A stretch of 64,000 nucleotides of DNA from Plantago major (GCA_026545765.1 CM048840.1:48720580-48784579); one strand, 5' to 3'; shown: positions 1-13,713, numbered from the stretch's first letter. The notes: generated by a model from the letters alone, not told the origin. A program made the numbers and translations.

Positions 1-2202
1 AAGAACATTTCAACCAAAGGCAGATGAAGGTGTGCTTCTTGGTTATTCTATGAATAGCAAAGCATACAGAGTTTACAACAAAAGACCAAAGAAGATTGAA
101 GAATCAGTTCATGTTGTATTCTATAAAGGAAGCAAGAAAACACCCCTTGCTGATGAACTCTCAGAAAGGTTCAAGGAACTAATGATAAAGGATTCTGAAG
201 AGGAACTCTCAGAAAGGAAAAACATCATTGTGGAAAGAGAGGATGACTCTGACGAAGAAAAGCATGAAATGCTTAGTAACAACCAGATGATTCTCAGACA
301 GGATGAAGAATTTCCTATGAGAATTCCAGAAATGGAAACTGAAGATGTTCATCAGAGAGCTAATTCTGGAAATGACCTTTGTGACAGGCATGTCCCAGAA
401 AGCTCTCACACTGAGAAAGTGTCAGGCATTCACCGCCCTTCTGAGGTGCAAAATGTCACAGATACTGAAGAAGTATCAAGTCATAATCATAGTGATTCAC
501 ATTCAGATCACATAGATGTTGACCCTACTAGCCCTAAACCCATGATGAGATGGATCAAAGATCATCCTGCAAAAGATGTAATTGGACCAATCAATCAAGG
601 TGTTAAGACTAGGAGAGCAATAGCTGAAAATGCTAATTCTCTCTTTGGATGTTTTATCTCAAACATTGAACCAAAAACTATAGAAGAAGCATTAAGAGAC
701 CAAGACTGAATCTCTGCAATGCAAGAAGAGTTGGATCGGTTTGAAAGAAACCAAGTCTGGAAACTAGTTCCATTTGTAGAAGGAATATCTGTGATTGGAA
801 CTAAGTGGGTTTTCAGAAACAAGATGAATGAATCTGGTGAAATAACCAGAAACAAAGCAAGATTGGTTGCCAAGGGATTCACCCAGACTGAAGGTTTAGA
901 TTTTGATGAGTCATATGCACCAGTTGCCAGATTGGATGCAATAAGACTCTTTTTGGCCTTTGCAGCTCATAAAGATTTTAAAGTCTATCAGATGGATGTC
1001 AAAAGTGCATTCTTGAATGGTGAACTTGCTGAGAAAGTCTATGTTGAGCAACCACCTGGCTTTGAAGTTTCCTCAGAAAGTAGAATGGTCTATAAGCTAC
1101 AGAAAGCTCTTTACGGACTGAAACAGGCTCCAAGAGCATGGTATGACACTTTGGCCAAATACCTTCTGGAAAGTGGTTTCAAGAAAGGTGAAGTTGATAA
1201 AACTTTATTTACTTTAAACCATGATGGGAAACTACTCCTAGTTCAAGTATATGTTGATGACACCATATTTGGATCTAAGGACAAGCAACTTTGTGATGAC
1301 TTTGCAAATCTCATGAAAAGTAAGTTTGAGATGAGCATGATGGGAGAATTGAACTATTTCCTAGGATTGCAAGTCAAGCAACTCAATGATGGAATATTCA
1401 TTAGTCAGACAAAGTATGCAAAAGACATGCTCACAAGTTCAAACTTAAGCCTTCTGAAAAGAATGCTAAGATACCTATGAGCATAGGAACCAAGATGACC
1501 TATACTGAATCAGATAAGAGTGTTGATGAACACAAGTATAGGAAATTGATAGGTTCACTACTTTACCTTACTGCAAGCAGACCTGATATTCAATATGCAG
1601 TTGGAATGTGTGCTAGATTTCAAACAAATCCAATGCAATCACACTACAACACTGCTATGAAAATATTAAGGTATGTGAAAGGTACAATAGATATAGGTTT
1701 GTGGTATCCTAAAGAAAGTGGATTGAGTTTGGCTGGTTACTCAGATGCTGATTATGCTGGATCAATGCTTGATAGGAAAAGTACCTCAGGAACTTGTCAG
1801 TTTCTAGGAACTAGACTTATCTCATGGTTTAGCAAGAAACAAAACTCAATTGCAACTTCTACCACAGAGGCTGAATATATTGTCTTTGGTTGTTGTGCAA
1901 CACAAATTCTGTGGATTCAACAACAACTCAGAGACTATGGACTCAATGAAGAGAAAACTCCCATTTTCTGTGATAACACAAGTGCTATTGCAATCACACA
2001 GAACCCCAAATTCCATGCCAGAACAAAGCACATTGATGTTAGACACCACTTCATCAGAGACCATGTTGAGAAAGGCAATATAGAGATACTCAAGATTGGC
2101 ACAGAAGACTAACTTGCAGATATCTTCACTAAGCCCTTACAAGAAAGCCGGTTCTTGACCTTAAGACATAATCTTGGATTAATGGAGTTGCCTAAGGACT
2201 GA
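1..2202 (+). pseudogene. pol: Copia A pol, 3' part (integrase tail, RT, RNase H)
   Basis: The stretch holds the C-terminal tail of a Copia integrase, an acidic linker, then reverse transcriptase and RNase H. Visible family motifs are the RT start (KWVFRNK), the central [12 protein letters not shown] block, a YVDD-type active site, and RNase H blocks ([31 protein letters not shown]). Copia order is integrase before RT, as seen here. The pol end (MELPKD-type tail) is shared with element C. The gene is a fossil with several breaks and its N-terminal part lies outside the window. Confidence 0.9.
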
Positions 2203-3207
<1,005 letters not shown>

Positions 3208-6200
3208 ATGGCACCCAAGAAGATGACCACCAAGAACCCTATGGCAACATCCTCTGCTCCTGCTGAAAAGCAAGGAGGAAAGGAACTTAAGGTGTTGAAT
3301 AAACGACTTCTGGGAAAGTTTACCCCATCGGACTGGAACCCTAAACACAAAATGAATTGGGGAGCCTTTCTAGTAAAGAGATATGTACCAGCAATTATAT
3401 CTTCAAAACCAGAAAGGAAACTGATATTGGGAATGCTGAAGAATTCCCATATCTACAAGCTTCTATCTGCTGCACCCAGTGGACTATCCACACTGGATGT
3501 ACTGGAGTTCTATAACAACACCAAAATCTTCACAAAAGCTGTGAATGATGAAGAAAAAAAGTACATGCAGACTGAGGTCCAAGGACAAGAAATTGTTCTA
3601 GACTGCAAGACTTTCTGCAAGATATTCCGATTGAAAAATCGAGGAACATTTGAAGACATCAACATCAAGGACGCTTCCATGATTCAAGGCGTCAAAGAGC
3701 TATTTGAAGCAATCCAGTTAGAAAATGCAAAAGGTTGCCTAGGAGACTTTGTTCTGAAGGCCATCAGAACTAGTCATCTCCAAAAACACTGGAGTACTTT
3801 AGCTCTTATTCTGGTCCGTTGCTTTGATGGCAACAAAGGTGGAGTAGACCAGATAAGCATGGAGAGATGGATGATGATGCATCTTCTGAACAAGAAGCAT
3901 GAAGGGCAGGAAACCCACTTCAATTGGGGGAAGTACGCCTTCAACAAATTTCTTGGACACATTGAGGAATTTGAGCCCAAAATCATCAATGGCCTTCTTG
4001 AGCAAAGGCCAATATGCACTTTGGTCTCGTGGATCTTACATTCTCGAAACAATGGGAATCACTCTCGAGAGAGGCAGAAATCCATCACTAACTCCTTTTC
4101 GGACACGCTTTTGAAGAAAAGGAGAAACTTGTATTGAGAACGCTTTCGTAAAGGCGTAAGAAGAAGAAACTACACAGCAAGGTGAGGAGGTCTCTGAGCA
4201 AGCCAAAGCTAAACCTCCAGTTGCCAAGAGAAAGATGACTCATAGCAAAAGAGCCTCCAAGTCCCTAATCATACAAGAGGCACAACCTTCTGGAGACAAG
4301 GTCTCAGAAGATGTTGGACGCTCAGAAAGGCAAATCCAGAATGCTCCAAGAGTCCTGAATCAGAATGCTCCAGAACTCTCCAGAGATGATAGAAATATCA
4401 TAGATGGGTCTGCACCAACACAGAATAGTGATTCTGAGGATGATGAAGTACTTGCAAAAGTACTCAAAAGGTTCAAGTATGAGACCCATGGAGGAGCTTC
4501 AAGCTCAGCTCTTCAGAAAGACAAGAGCCCCTCTGCCCAGCAGGAAGAAGAAGTCCTGGGTGAGGAAGATAGAATGATGGAAGATGTTGCCATTGCCTCC
4601 ACATTCACAATGCCAGCACTTAAATTTGCTGAAGAAAACCCTGTTCTTGAACAGGTTCCTCAACCTTCTGAGAGAGCTCAACTCTCAGAAAGGGATCAAA
4701 CTGAGATGGAGACTCAGAATGATACTGCAGAGGAGATCAATAATGAGCACAGAGAGACTGTGGAATCACCCCAAGTTCAATAGATCAATGATGAGCCTGA
4801 CTCTATTCAGGTAACAAAGATAGTTTGTATCTAACATGTCAACATAATTGTATGTTAACCTGTTACTCATAAGCTGTATTTGTTACATGCCAACTTGGAG
4901 ACACACTTTCAGGGGGAAGAAAACCTGTCCACCCCCTTGAATCAAGAAGAGGTTCCTCCAACCTCAGAACAACAAGAAGAGCTTGTCCCTCAGGTAGTAC
5001 AACTATTTCTGAACAAGAAATAACTAAGTTAAAAATGCTCTTAAATCTTGTGTTCTAATCTTGTTAATGTCTCTTATTAGGCTCCAACTGAGGAAGTAGT
5101 GGTGGTGGAACCAACACCCCAAAACCTAGAGATTCGTGGTGAAAAGCTTTACGAGGAAGTATTCTTGAGCCTTCACGAGAAGGTAAGTAATCAGTAATAG
5201 TCTTCTTCAACGAATGCTCTGGAAAACCCACTACTAAAATCTCTTATGTTTGTTCTTACAGGCCCAGTCAGAAGAACAATTGGATGGAGAAACAGTTGTG
5301 TCATCTCCTCCAAAAGAAACTAAAAGCTATGAACAAGCGATTCTGCAGAAAAGGTGCTAGAAACCCCCAAGGTTTCTGAGGAACATGCTACTGAGCTTCC
5401 TCACTTGGACGTAAGTGAAGTCTCAGAAAGCACTTTTCCACCTATCTTTTCTGTTAAAAGTTTCTAAACATGTTTGATTTTAACTCTCAGGTTCAAGCAG
5501 AAAGAAAGGTTGATGAGGATAAAACTTTTCCTCACACCAAAGTATCTGAGGCCTCTGTGCCCAAGCAAGCAAAAATCAGCGAGATGAGCTAGTGTTTCTA
5601 CGGGTATGCTCGAAAGCTCACTACGCACAGATACTAACACAAGTGGTTTGAACAAAACTAACTTGAACACTTTCTTTCAGGCTCAAAGTCTAGTGCCAGT
5701 TGATTTACTCAAGGCCTTCCAGAAGCACACCTTAAAGAAACATCTCAAGTGCTTCAGACAATGGCAGAAATTAGAAAGGCTGACCTTTCTGAAGTAGCCA
5801 GAGTAATCGACGTCCCAGAAAAGAGAGCAATTGCCCTAAATCTGGAGGATTATATCCATGCATTGTTCCCTACAGAGTCCTACTCATTTGCCACTCTAAT
5901 GCATGAAGACTTCATTCATGAAGTAACACAAAGACTTATAGCAGATTTCAAGTCTGCGGATGCTCAAACCCAAGAGCAGATGGTTACCCATCCTGCCTTG
6001 CCCAACAAGCTCACTACTTATCCTGCTGAACAAGAAGAAGTTAATGGGAGGATGATTACATTCCCAAATGTGATCAACCTGGTTTCAGAAGATGATGAGG
6101 AGATGGACGAAAATGATTATCAAGAACCCTCCTATGAGCATCCAAACCAAGAAATAAAGAACAAGAGTGATGATGATGATGATCAGAATGATGATCCCCA

Positions 6201-8425
6201 ACCTGGACAAGGCGGGATTCAGAAAGCTAGCAAAGCGAGTGGAGAAAAGGCTACTCCCTCAATTGCTCAGAAAGCTCCATCATCATCACCTCCCAAGTCT
6301 CATCAAGATACCCAACAAGCTGAACCCAATGATGCCATAGAAGAAATTTCAGTTGCTGAGTTTAGGATTGAACAACTCAGAAAGGTATTGGAAGAAGAGA
6401 AGAGAATCAACATTGAGACTCAAGCTCTTGTTGATGAAAAGGAAGCCAAAATCAAAAAGCTCGAAGAAGCTAATGCCAAAGAATTGGCACTCCTAGATGA
6501 GCAAAGAAATTTGAAGAATGCCATTGTTGTCACAAATCTTTGAAATAGATGCAATGGATGACAATGATGATGAAGAGCATGATGTCGAGATCGCATCGAA
6601 AGACCTTCTACATCTTCTCGTAAGGCGGACACTTGATGGAAAGCGAAGAAGATTGTCAATCTGCAAACAATCCAAGAAAAGGATTATGATAGTGATGTCA
6701 AACCCACAACTTGATCATCAAGGTAAGATGAGAGACTTGTCACTCAAAGACAAGAGAGCCCTACTTGCTCCTCATATATTCTCTGCACCAAGTAGTTCAA
6801 GAAGTGAAGAGCACTGCAAGGAACAAGGTCTTTTAGAACTCGTAAAGACACTAGTTGCCCAAGATACGAAGTGCTAAAATCCGTCCCGGAAGAGATGAAG
6901 CCTTTGGTCACGCTTTAATCAACAGAGCAACCAAAGATCGCCTCTCTCGTAAAGACCTAGGGTTGGTCAGGATGAGGATTGTAACAATGCCAATACAAAG
7001 ATTGAATGAAGCTACCATGTCGCTCGCAAGCCAACGCCATCCTACACCCGCTGAAGAGCTCAATGAAAGGAGCAGAACCGTTAAGCGTAACAATGAGTCA
7101 AGAAAGAACTTCAAGAATTAGTCAGGGTGCACAACAATCTCCAGAAAAACTTTGAAACTCTCTCTGAAGCTTATGCTATCATGAGTCAGTCATTCATGAC
7201 TAAGGGGGAAGAAGAGATGCCTCAGAAAGGCAGAGGAAGAAAAAGAAAACAATCAAATCCTCCCTCCTCAAGTCAACTTGTCATTAAGGACACCACTAGA
7301 GACACCCTTGCTGAAGAAGTTGTTCCAGATCAACCAGCCAGAAGGCTGAGAAGTATGGTCAGTAGGGGAACCAAGTCCCTTAGAATCCCAGAAGAGAAGA
7401 AGACTTCTGAAGAAGAAGAAACGGAAGAAGGAGAAGTAAGAGGCCAAGAAAGCTGCAAGTCTCCAATTTTGGACTACAATGATGATGAGGATGATTCTGA
7501 TGAACATCCACTTCACAAGAAAATAAGACAAGCAACTACTTCACAACCTCCTCTAGCAGCAAAGCCCTTAGCAGCCAGAACTCCTTCTGGCAACACCAAG
7601 TCTATGCAAGGAACATCCACCAGCACAGCCCCAAGGCAGGAAGAAAGGGTTAGAGGATCTCCTGACAGAAGGCCACCAAACAGAAAAGCAAGAAGGGATT
7701 TCCAGTTTGGCAGAATAAACAATGAAACACATCAAGCAAGGCCAACTGATGCCCACATTGAGTATATGAAGACTAGTAATGAAGAATCTTCATATAGGTG
7801 CATTCTGAACAAGAGAGGTTATTGGATTATGGAACTACAACATCTACTTGTCAATGATAAGTTTCCAACTCCCATCCTCAACCAGATCCTGAAATGGAGA
7901 GAAGGCAAGCCAGAATTGCTAAAACCTGAGCACCTTCATGCCTGGTTAAACTTTGAAGTAGAAAAGAGGAATGAAGCCAGAAAGATGGATCTTTCTTTTG
8001 CCTGTCCTTACCCTAAACCTGATGATGTACACAAGGTAAGAAAACTGGATGGTAGCTACAGCAGGAAGAACAAACTAGGTGTTTCACCTATGAGTCATTC
8101 TATATGACATTGGATGAATACCTAGATGATATACACTATCTGGAAGAAATATACAAGTATTTCAACCTATCTCAGCTGCAAGTAGACCATGCCTGGGTCT
8201 GGGAAAAGTACTTATGGGTCAAACATTTTCTGCGGAAGAATCACAAGCTTGGCAAGAGTTACCATGAAATATGTGACTTATCCGAAAGATGAGCTCTGTC
8301 GAAGGATTCTTTATGACTATGTCCAAGAATGCGTAAAAGTGGATGATCATGTCAATCGATCCGTAAAGGGTGTCAAGAACTTGAGGTATCCGAACCCAAG
8401 TTGTGTTTCAAGACTTGAAGACTAG
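3208..8425 (+). pseudogene. Copia A ORF3 (post-pol coding region)
   Basis: A coding region of about 5 kb lies between pol and the 3' LTR. It starts MAPKKMTTKN at 3208. The first block (to about 4137) is a globular-looking domain with an LDVLEFYNN motif and a VQGQEIVLD motif; it loosely recalls the putative plant transposon protein family (PF20167), which is only a resemblance. The middle is Glu/Ser/Pro-rich and low in complexity, with coding-like blocks separated by GT...AG-bounded stretches that look like introns. A heptad-rich coiled-coil segment lies near 6350-6540, and a basic, Lys/Arg-rich block with a conserved C-terminal domain (HLHAWLNFEVEKRNEAR) at about 7130-8290. The same order is seen in B and C. 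It is not clearly an envelope gene: no signal peptide or convincing membrane segment was seen. Broken in several places; function unknown. Confidence 0.65.
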
Positions 8426-8770
8426 TAACATTAGAATACTCTTTTGAGCTTGGACTCTCCTTTGTTCTAATTTACTTAGTATGTTTTATTACTTTTGTAA
8501 TCTTGCCGATTGTTTCAAATTCTCTATCTGTAAAAGTTGCATCTTACTCAGAACTGTACTATCTCAAGATCATACTCTCGGATACATTTTAATAGATGAC
8601 AACTTATCAAGAAAGATCACTTCTTGTGATTTGGTTGATGTTTACTTTCGCACTTAATTCAACTAAAATTGAATATCATTTGAAATGATTAAGTGGTGGT
8701 TTTCTTCCAGATTACAATTTTGTAATAGGACTTGAAAGATAGTCATGGATGACGATCAAAAGGGGAAATT
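8426..8770 (+). other. 3' untranslated stretch and polypurine tract of Copia A
   Basis: This AT-rich noncoding sequence between the end of ORF3 and the LTR closes with a polypurine tract (caaaaggggaaatt, about 8757-8770) directly before the LTR start TGTTAG. The same tract precedes the 3' LTR of element B. Confidence 0.8.
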
Positions 8771-9340
8771 TGTTAGAATATCTCATAGTATTTTGATCAC
8801 TCATCACATGTTCTTATCTTAGCCGTAAAGGTGATTAAGTGCTCTTGGTTCACTTGAACATTGTAAAAGAGGAAATCACCGAGTATGATTAGTCTAGTAA
8901 ATCTTGTATTAGGATTATAGGTCTCGAATGTAATTTTATTTCAAGAAGACCATGAAGATCAATCCTAGCAATGGAGCTTTTCTGAAGATTAGAAGACTGA
9001 AGATTGCACAAGGTTTATGAAGACACAAAGGTTTAGTCTAACTCAGAAAGACTATGTCCTTAATCCTTTCTTAAGTATATTAACTTATTTTCAGGATATG
9101 ATTCTGGACATATGACATCATGAGTATGGAGCATGCAAGCCATCAGAAAGGCTCATGTATCCGTTGAGACTAAAGGACAATGAACAGTACTATGCTTTAA
9201 ATGCATCGGCAGAAATGCTGCAAAAAGTAGTCCTCTCTGAAAAATGAGATAGTGACTTCTGAGTACATAGTTCAAGATATAAACGGATATAATTTGATAG
9301 AGAGCACAACGGATAAAATTCAAACGCCTCTCAAATTTAT

Positions 9341-9350
9341 CTATATATAT
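9341..9350 (+). promoter_or_regulatory. TATA-like core of the A LTR
   Basis: The sequence ctatatatat precedes cacacactta. The equivalent place in the B and C LTRs reads TATAAATATCA(C/T)CACTTA, a good TATA box context. This supports the U3/R boundary lying shortly downstream. Confidence 0.55.
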
Positions 9351-9739
9351 CACACACTTAGATGCTTGAAGAATATACCTTAGAATGCTCTATCTTGCAA
9401 ACTTACCATCAAGCAAAGTATTCTCTCAAGCACTCTACTACCCTTTCTGAAAGCTTTCTGTTGCTTGAAGAATCACTAGTAGTTCTAAGTTGTCCTGAAC
9501 CTTAACAAGAGATTGTTATTCGTGAAAGAGTTGAACTATCAGATACCCTTTCTGAAGCTCATTCTCCTGAACGGACACCAATTACTTGGGTCAAGAAGAG
9601 CATCGTCATCCACTGAACAAGTGTATTAAGTAGTCTTGTTCTATTAGGCTCTCTGAAAACATAACTAAAAAAGTTATACGAGAAGCCTCTCTGACAAACC
9701 TTATAACCAACACCATCAAAGCGTGGAGTAGAGGAAGTA

Positions 9740-9811
9740 CTTGATTTGGGAAATCAGGGAATAACTCCAAGGTTATCTGAGTAGATGAAGTACTTAGCTC
9801 TAGGAGCTGGG
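9740..9811 (+). other. LTR hairpin pair (A)
   Basis: Two hairpins of 8-base-pair stem and 3-base loop: CTTGATTT-GGG-AAATCAGG (9740-9758) and CTTAGCTC-TAG-GAGCTGGG (9793-9811), counting G-T pairs. Both follow GAAGTA and precede GAATAACTC. Stem sequences differ between copies while pairing holds. The copies in B and C fit the same model. Confidence 0.6.
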
Positions 9812-10186
9812 GAATAACTCAGGGGGAACATTTGGTTGGGAACCATTTGTTTAGGAATCTTAGAATAGGATTATTGTAAGGTGAACTCAATTATCTGTTC
9901 TAGTGAATTCTAGGTCTCAGAAAGACCGAAGTGGATTAGTTGGAGGATTACGCCACCTCCAGATACCACTATACTTGCTGTGTTATTTACCTTCAGATTT
10001 CCATTTCAAAGAAAGCACACACACACACACTTACTTATTGTTTCTCGCACTTACCTATCTTAAAGTCTTCCGCTGAATTTAAGTATCGAAACCCTGTGTT
10101 TCGAGAAACTGTGTTTATCGACAAAAGTTTTAAAAGACTATTCACCCCCCCTCTAGTCTTTTACTTTGCCGTTATCTGGACCAACA

Positions 10187-11070
10187 CAACTAATACACAT
10201 GGGATATGAAAACTAAGATTAGTTTAACCAAATCAAATAATAGCAATTATTTGAACTTAATTCTATTGACATCAACTCATATTTAATGTAATAAGTCTTT
10301 TTAAGCAATAAATTGGAAAGGAGATAAGATCTCACCATTTGTAATATTGGATAAAGGGGACCTTTCATTGTCCACCAGAATGCTTACATCTGGTGGAGTT
10401 TGATCTTGAGACCGTAAACGCTTCTTCGGTTTATACGGTTTTTTATCCATCGATAGTATTATATTTGAACGTATTCGCAGTAAGAAGTATATCTGCACGA
10501 CAAATAAATGGGTACGTTATAATTACACATCACTTTCAAAAAGCCACAATTGAGCACTACCTAAAACTCCAGGGTTTACGTGTTGTTTGGAATCAAATAG
10601 GAATAAGAGATATAAAATATTTCAAGGCAATGATCATGAAAAGTAAATTGAGTATTAACTTCAGTGCATGAACAACAATGAAGTACTATAGTAAAAATGT
10701 TGGTCGAGTATCGAGCTACTACAAATATATTTGTATATTTAATAATCGTTATATTCTTGATGATCTCAATACTTAATTGTTATTATTGTACGTGTTAAGT
10801 GTAGGGCTTCCCCCATGATTTTTTTCATTAAGCAAAGTATTGACTACGATAAACTAATGAAAGAGTTAATATAAAATAATCACAATATAGATATTAAGCA
10901 TCAATAATTTAACGGCCAAAATAAAACACAATGTAGGGAGTATAACGATGACAACAATGCCAAAATGTTGTTTAAAAAACTAAAATCATAATCGTCATTA
11001 CACAAACGATATAAAATAAAACAAAAATCAATAACTGCTATCAAATCGACGGGCCATTGAATGGTAAAAA
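10187..11070. other. AT-rich stretch beside the Copia A LTR
   Basis: Apart from the possible short exon at 10336-10453 nothing gene-like was recognised. The sequence is AT-rich and has frequent stops in all frames. It probably belongs to the Helitron-like block that extends to 23001 and that Copia A entered. Confidence 0.5.
10336..10453 (-). CDS. Possible first exon of a Helitron Rep/helicase gene
   Basis: On the minus strand an ATG at 10453 opens a Lys/Arg-rich reading frame (MDKKPYKPKKRLRSQ) that ends SPLSNITNG and runs into a GTGAG donor at 10335. A basic N-terminus followed by a PLSNITN-like motif resembles the first exon of plant Helitron Rep/helicase proteins as remembered. No catalytic motif lies in the window; later exons would lie to the left, beyond the Copia element. 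It could also be a chance frame. The Helitron 5' end at 23001 on the same strand and the nearby RPA-like gene support the idea but do not prove it. Confidence 0.3.
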
Positions 11071-11987
11071 CTAATCGAGACCACGCCAATTTGCATATGT
11101 GAGGCCTATGGTACTTGAGAAACACCAAACTTCGAGGTCTGCAAAGCACTCAATACATGTTATCTCATGCTCATGGCCATTGTACCCATACACTTGATAT
11201 TTGAACGTCATATGGTGCTTCTTACAATATGGAGGAGTTTCATGGAATTCATTGATCAATCCAACATAGGGAACGACTTTTTTATCAATCCTCTCTCTCA
11301 AATTGTGTCTACACCACTTAAGATAGGATTTTCCTTCACGTGTTTCCTTCACCTTCTTAAGCAAGCGAATTCCCTCATTTCTATATTCAACTTCATGAGA
11401 CATAAGTCGGAATAAGATACATGCATACATCGAGTCCGGGTGTTTCCCTTCTATCATTTTACGCAAGTATTCTTCAATTGTGTCAAAACGCTTATGCTCA
11501 AAGAAATCATCCTACGTATAAAATTAATTTGCTTAAATAACTAAAATAATAATATTGTAAAAAATAAAGATATAATAAAATGGACCAAAAAGTATATAAG
11601 AAGATTACCATCAACATCCGATAATACATCTCGGGATTGCCAGCAAGTGTGCATTTCGCTATGAATAGTTGTTCTCGAGAAGTGGCTCGTTCCCAAGGAT
11701 CGGTAGGAGTTTCGTCCAAATTCACACGTTTGAAGAAGTCGGATTCAAAAGTCGTAATTTTGCTAAACTTCGTGTTGCTGATTCATTAATGGATTTAATA
11801 ATGAGTTTAAAAAAACATATTACTTTAGTACTAAAGCAACGAAACTATGTTATTAATGGTGATGTGAACTGACCACATCAATACGCTACGTGCTTGAGCA
11901 CGTCTTTTGAGTGCGATGTGATACATAAGTTTAATTTGCATGTCATCACCACATTCATTCCAAAAGCGTTGTAGTTGGTCCATCTCC
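11071..11987 (-). pseudogene. F-box-like gene fragment 1 (At2g35280/At1g67623-like)
   Basis: Read on the minus strand, three blocks are separated by plausible introns: about 11987-11874 (MDQLQRFWNECGDD...), 11777-11609 (...VNLDETPTDPWERATSREQLFIAKC...GNPEMYYRMLM, GTAATC donor) and 11511-11071 (DDFFEHKRFDTIEEYL..., CGTAG acceptor). The middle block matches the region after the F-box in plant F-box proteins of the At2g35280/At1g67623 kind, where a short Cys-Gly-Asn-Pro-Glu-Ala-Leu-Tyr-like stretch starts Sel1-like helices. The last block ends in a Cys/His-rich segment (CKKHH...CIECFADLEVWC) that could bind zinc. No F-box domain itself was found, so this is a partial gene, possibly Helitron-captured. 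A second relative lies at 20704-21423. Confidence 0.5.
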
Positions 11988-12099
11988 TAAATTTGCGTTA
12001 AATAATAATATAGAAATTATGACGAATCTATATTATATTAATGTCGAACCAATACATAGAGAATCAGAATAAAAAATAATTAATAACGTAGCGTATTGG

Positions 12100-13340
12100 T
12101 AACGAATTATGATAAGAATAAATAGATTATGAGTAAATAAAGAAAACTTAGCCGTTGAAGAATCGATAATATAAAGGTTTACACGGGATAGAATAGTCGA
12201 ATTAAAGATATTTGACCAAGCACATCAAACAAATTAAAGAGGAAAGCTTTATCTCTTTCCTCTGTATTGAACCGAGGAGAATCCGTAATTCACACCTCAT
12301 CTCCCATATCTTCACCTTCTTCTACTCTACGGAATTTCCCCATTGCTTCTCCGAATAACTGCCAATCGATATCTTCTCCTTCTTCACCAACTTCGAAATT
12401 TGATTTATGATTCCAAGTCGCCGCTTGCTGCTCCAGATTCGCGTGAGGAGGAGATTCAGAGCTGATAAGCTTTTTCGGCATACTGTCTCAGATTTGTTCC
12501 AGGGGATCGATTGAGGAGGAGATTCTTACTTGGAAGGTATGATTTTTATTATTTGAGCCTAATTCGTTTCTGTTCCCAAATTATTAGGTTTCTTCTTTCG
12601 AATCCAATTGAGTTTGATAAAAGTTTCATTATGTTTTCATGATCTGTTTATTTTCTCTAGATTTAAAGCTATGGTGATTCCTATTTGAGCTTAATCGATT
12701 TTATCTTTGAAACAAATTTTGAGTTCAAGGCTATCTTTTACGTCTGCTTTTTCTGTTTCTTGTATCGATTTTAATATGGCTTTTACTATGGCTTCAACAG
12801 GAGGCTCAGAATCATTTTTCGCAGAAACTGAGACGCACTCAAGTTTCGGCATAATGGTCCATAATATCAAGCCTGTTTCTTGTATCGATTTTGTGGCGTT
12901 TGTATTTTGATACGGTGATATTCAGATTTTGAGATAATCCATAGATTCCCATGGCTAAAGCAGACCGTCTGTTAGGTTCGCTAATTCTTGAAATGTTATA
13001 TTTGAATTAGTGGCTTAAAAAAGATTTTAAACATAGACAGCATAAACACGGACATCATAAACATAACACAATTAACTGGAAATTTAATGTGTGACACTCT
13101 CAATTACAGCATATGAATTTGTGGATTTTATATCAGACGGGCAACCGTGAAAACAAACACTGAACATGAATGTAAGATGATTATTGTTTCATACATTATC
13201 GATGAGACTCTTCACTTTTTTTGAAGAATACACGTTCCTCCAGTTCTATCCTGGATTGACAATAGATGTATAACTGTAGTTAAATGATGAACACATGTTG
13301 AAAAGGATTACCAAGAATTAATTGCCATGAAAACATTACC
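12100..13340. repeat. Duplicated segment, copy 1
   Basis: This stretch matches 18470-19745 in order and orientation, with many differences. Shared landmarks are agaaaacttagccgttgaagaa, ttcaccaacttc, cttggaaggtatgattttt, gagcttaatcgattttat and atctttgaaacaaattttga. In copy 1 it lies upstream of F-box-like fragment 1 (minus strand); in copy 2 it lies upstream of the RPA-like gene. It probably holds a promoter and 5' untranslated region shared by both. A minus-strand frame at 12481-12290 (MPKKLISSESPPHANLEQQ) may be a first exon. Confidence 0.6.
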
Positions 13341-13713
13341 TCTGCTTAGTTGCTGAACCGTTTTTGAGATAATTTAAGAATTTGGGTATGTGGTTGAATT
13401 TATACATCAAAGTTGCAGTCTTAAGTTTGGCAATCTAAATATTGAAGTTATCTTTTTTTGATCTTTTCCTTTCTGTGGAGTCAATAACTAAGATTTTGTA
13501 TTGTAGTATATATATGGAGAATATTTTTCTGGAGATTTGTTTTGTTCTGCATAATCGTAGTGTATATGGAGAATGTATTTCGGTCAATTGCTTTTCGCGT
13601 ACAGGTAGAATGGTAAGCAGAAAAATTATCAAGTTGGCCTTATGTGCCAAACCAACCAAATTTCCACCGGCTGTTATACTTTTCCATAGTAGTGCTGGTG
13701 GGAATCTGGTTGG
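13341..13713. other. AT-rich sequence with imperfect inverted repeat
   Basis: No gene was recognised here. The arms at 13651-13670 and 13698-13717 (ccaaccaaatttccaccggc and gctggtgggaatctggttgg) pair at about 16 of 20 positions around a 27-base loop, so transcripts from either strand would fold. Confidence 0.5.

Larger units (their letters stand above)
8771..10186 (+). repeat. 3' LTR of Copia A
   Basis: The LTR runs from TGTTAGAATATC to ACCAACA, about 1416 bases. It follows a polypurine tract, and its end matches the ends of the B and C LTRs that lie just before primer binding sites. A TATA-like core lies at 9341-9350. Two short hairpins lie at 9740-9758 and 9793-9811, and a C-run lies near the 3' end. 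Its first 200 bases differ from the B type. Confidence 0.9.

Noticed and set aside
3208-8425. ORF3 as a retroviral-type envelope gene
   Set aside because: No signal peptide, membrane anchor or fusion-like segment was seen; charged, coiled-coil and basic blocks dominate. Left as unknown function.
10020-10033. CA repeat in the LTR as a separate feature
   Set aside because: A few CA units only; the C LTR has a shorter version. Ordinary microsatellite noise.
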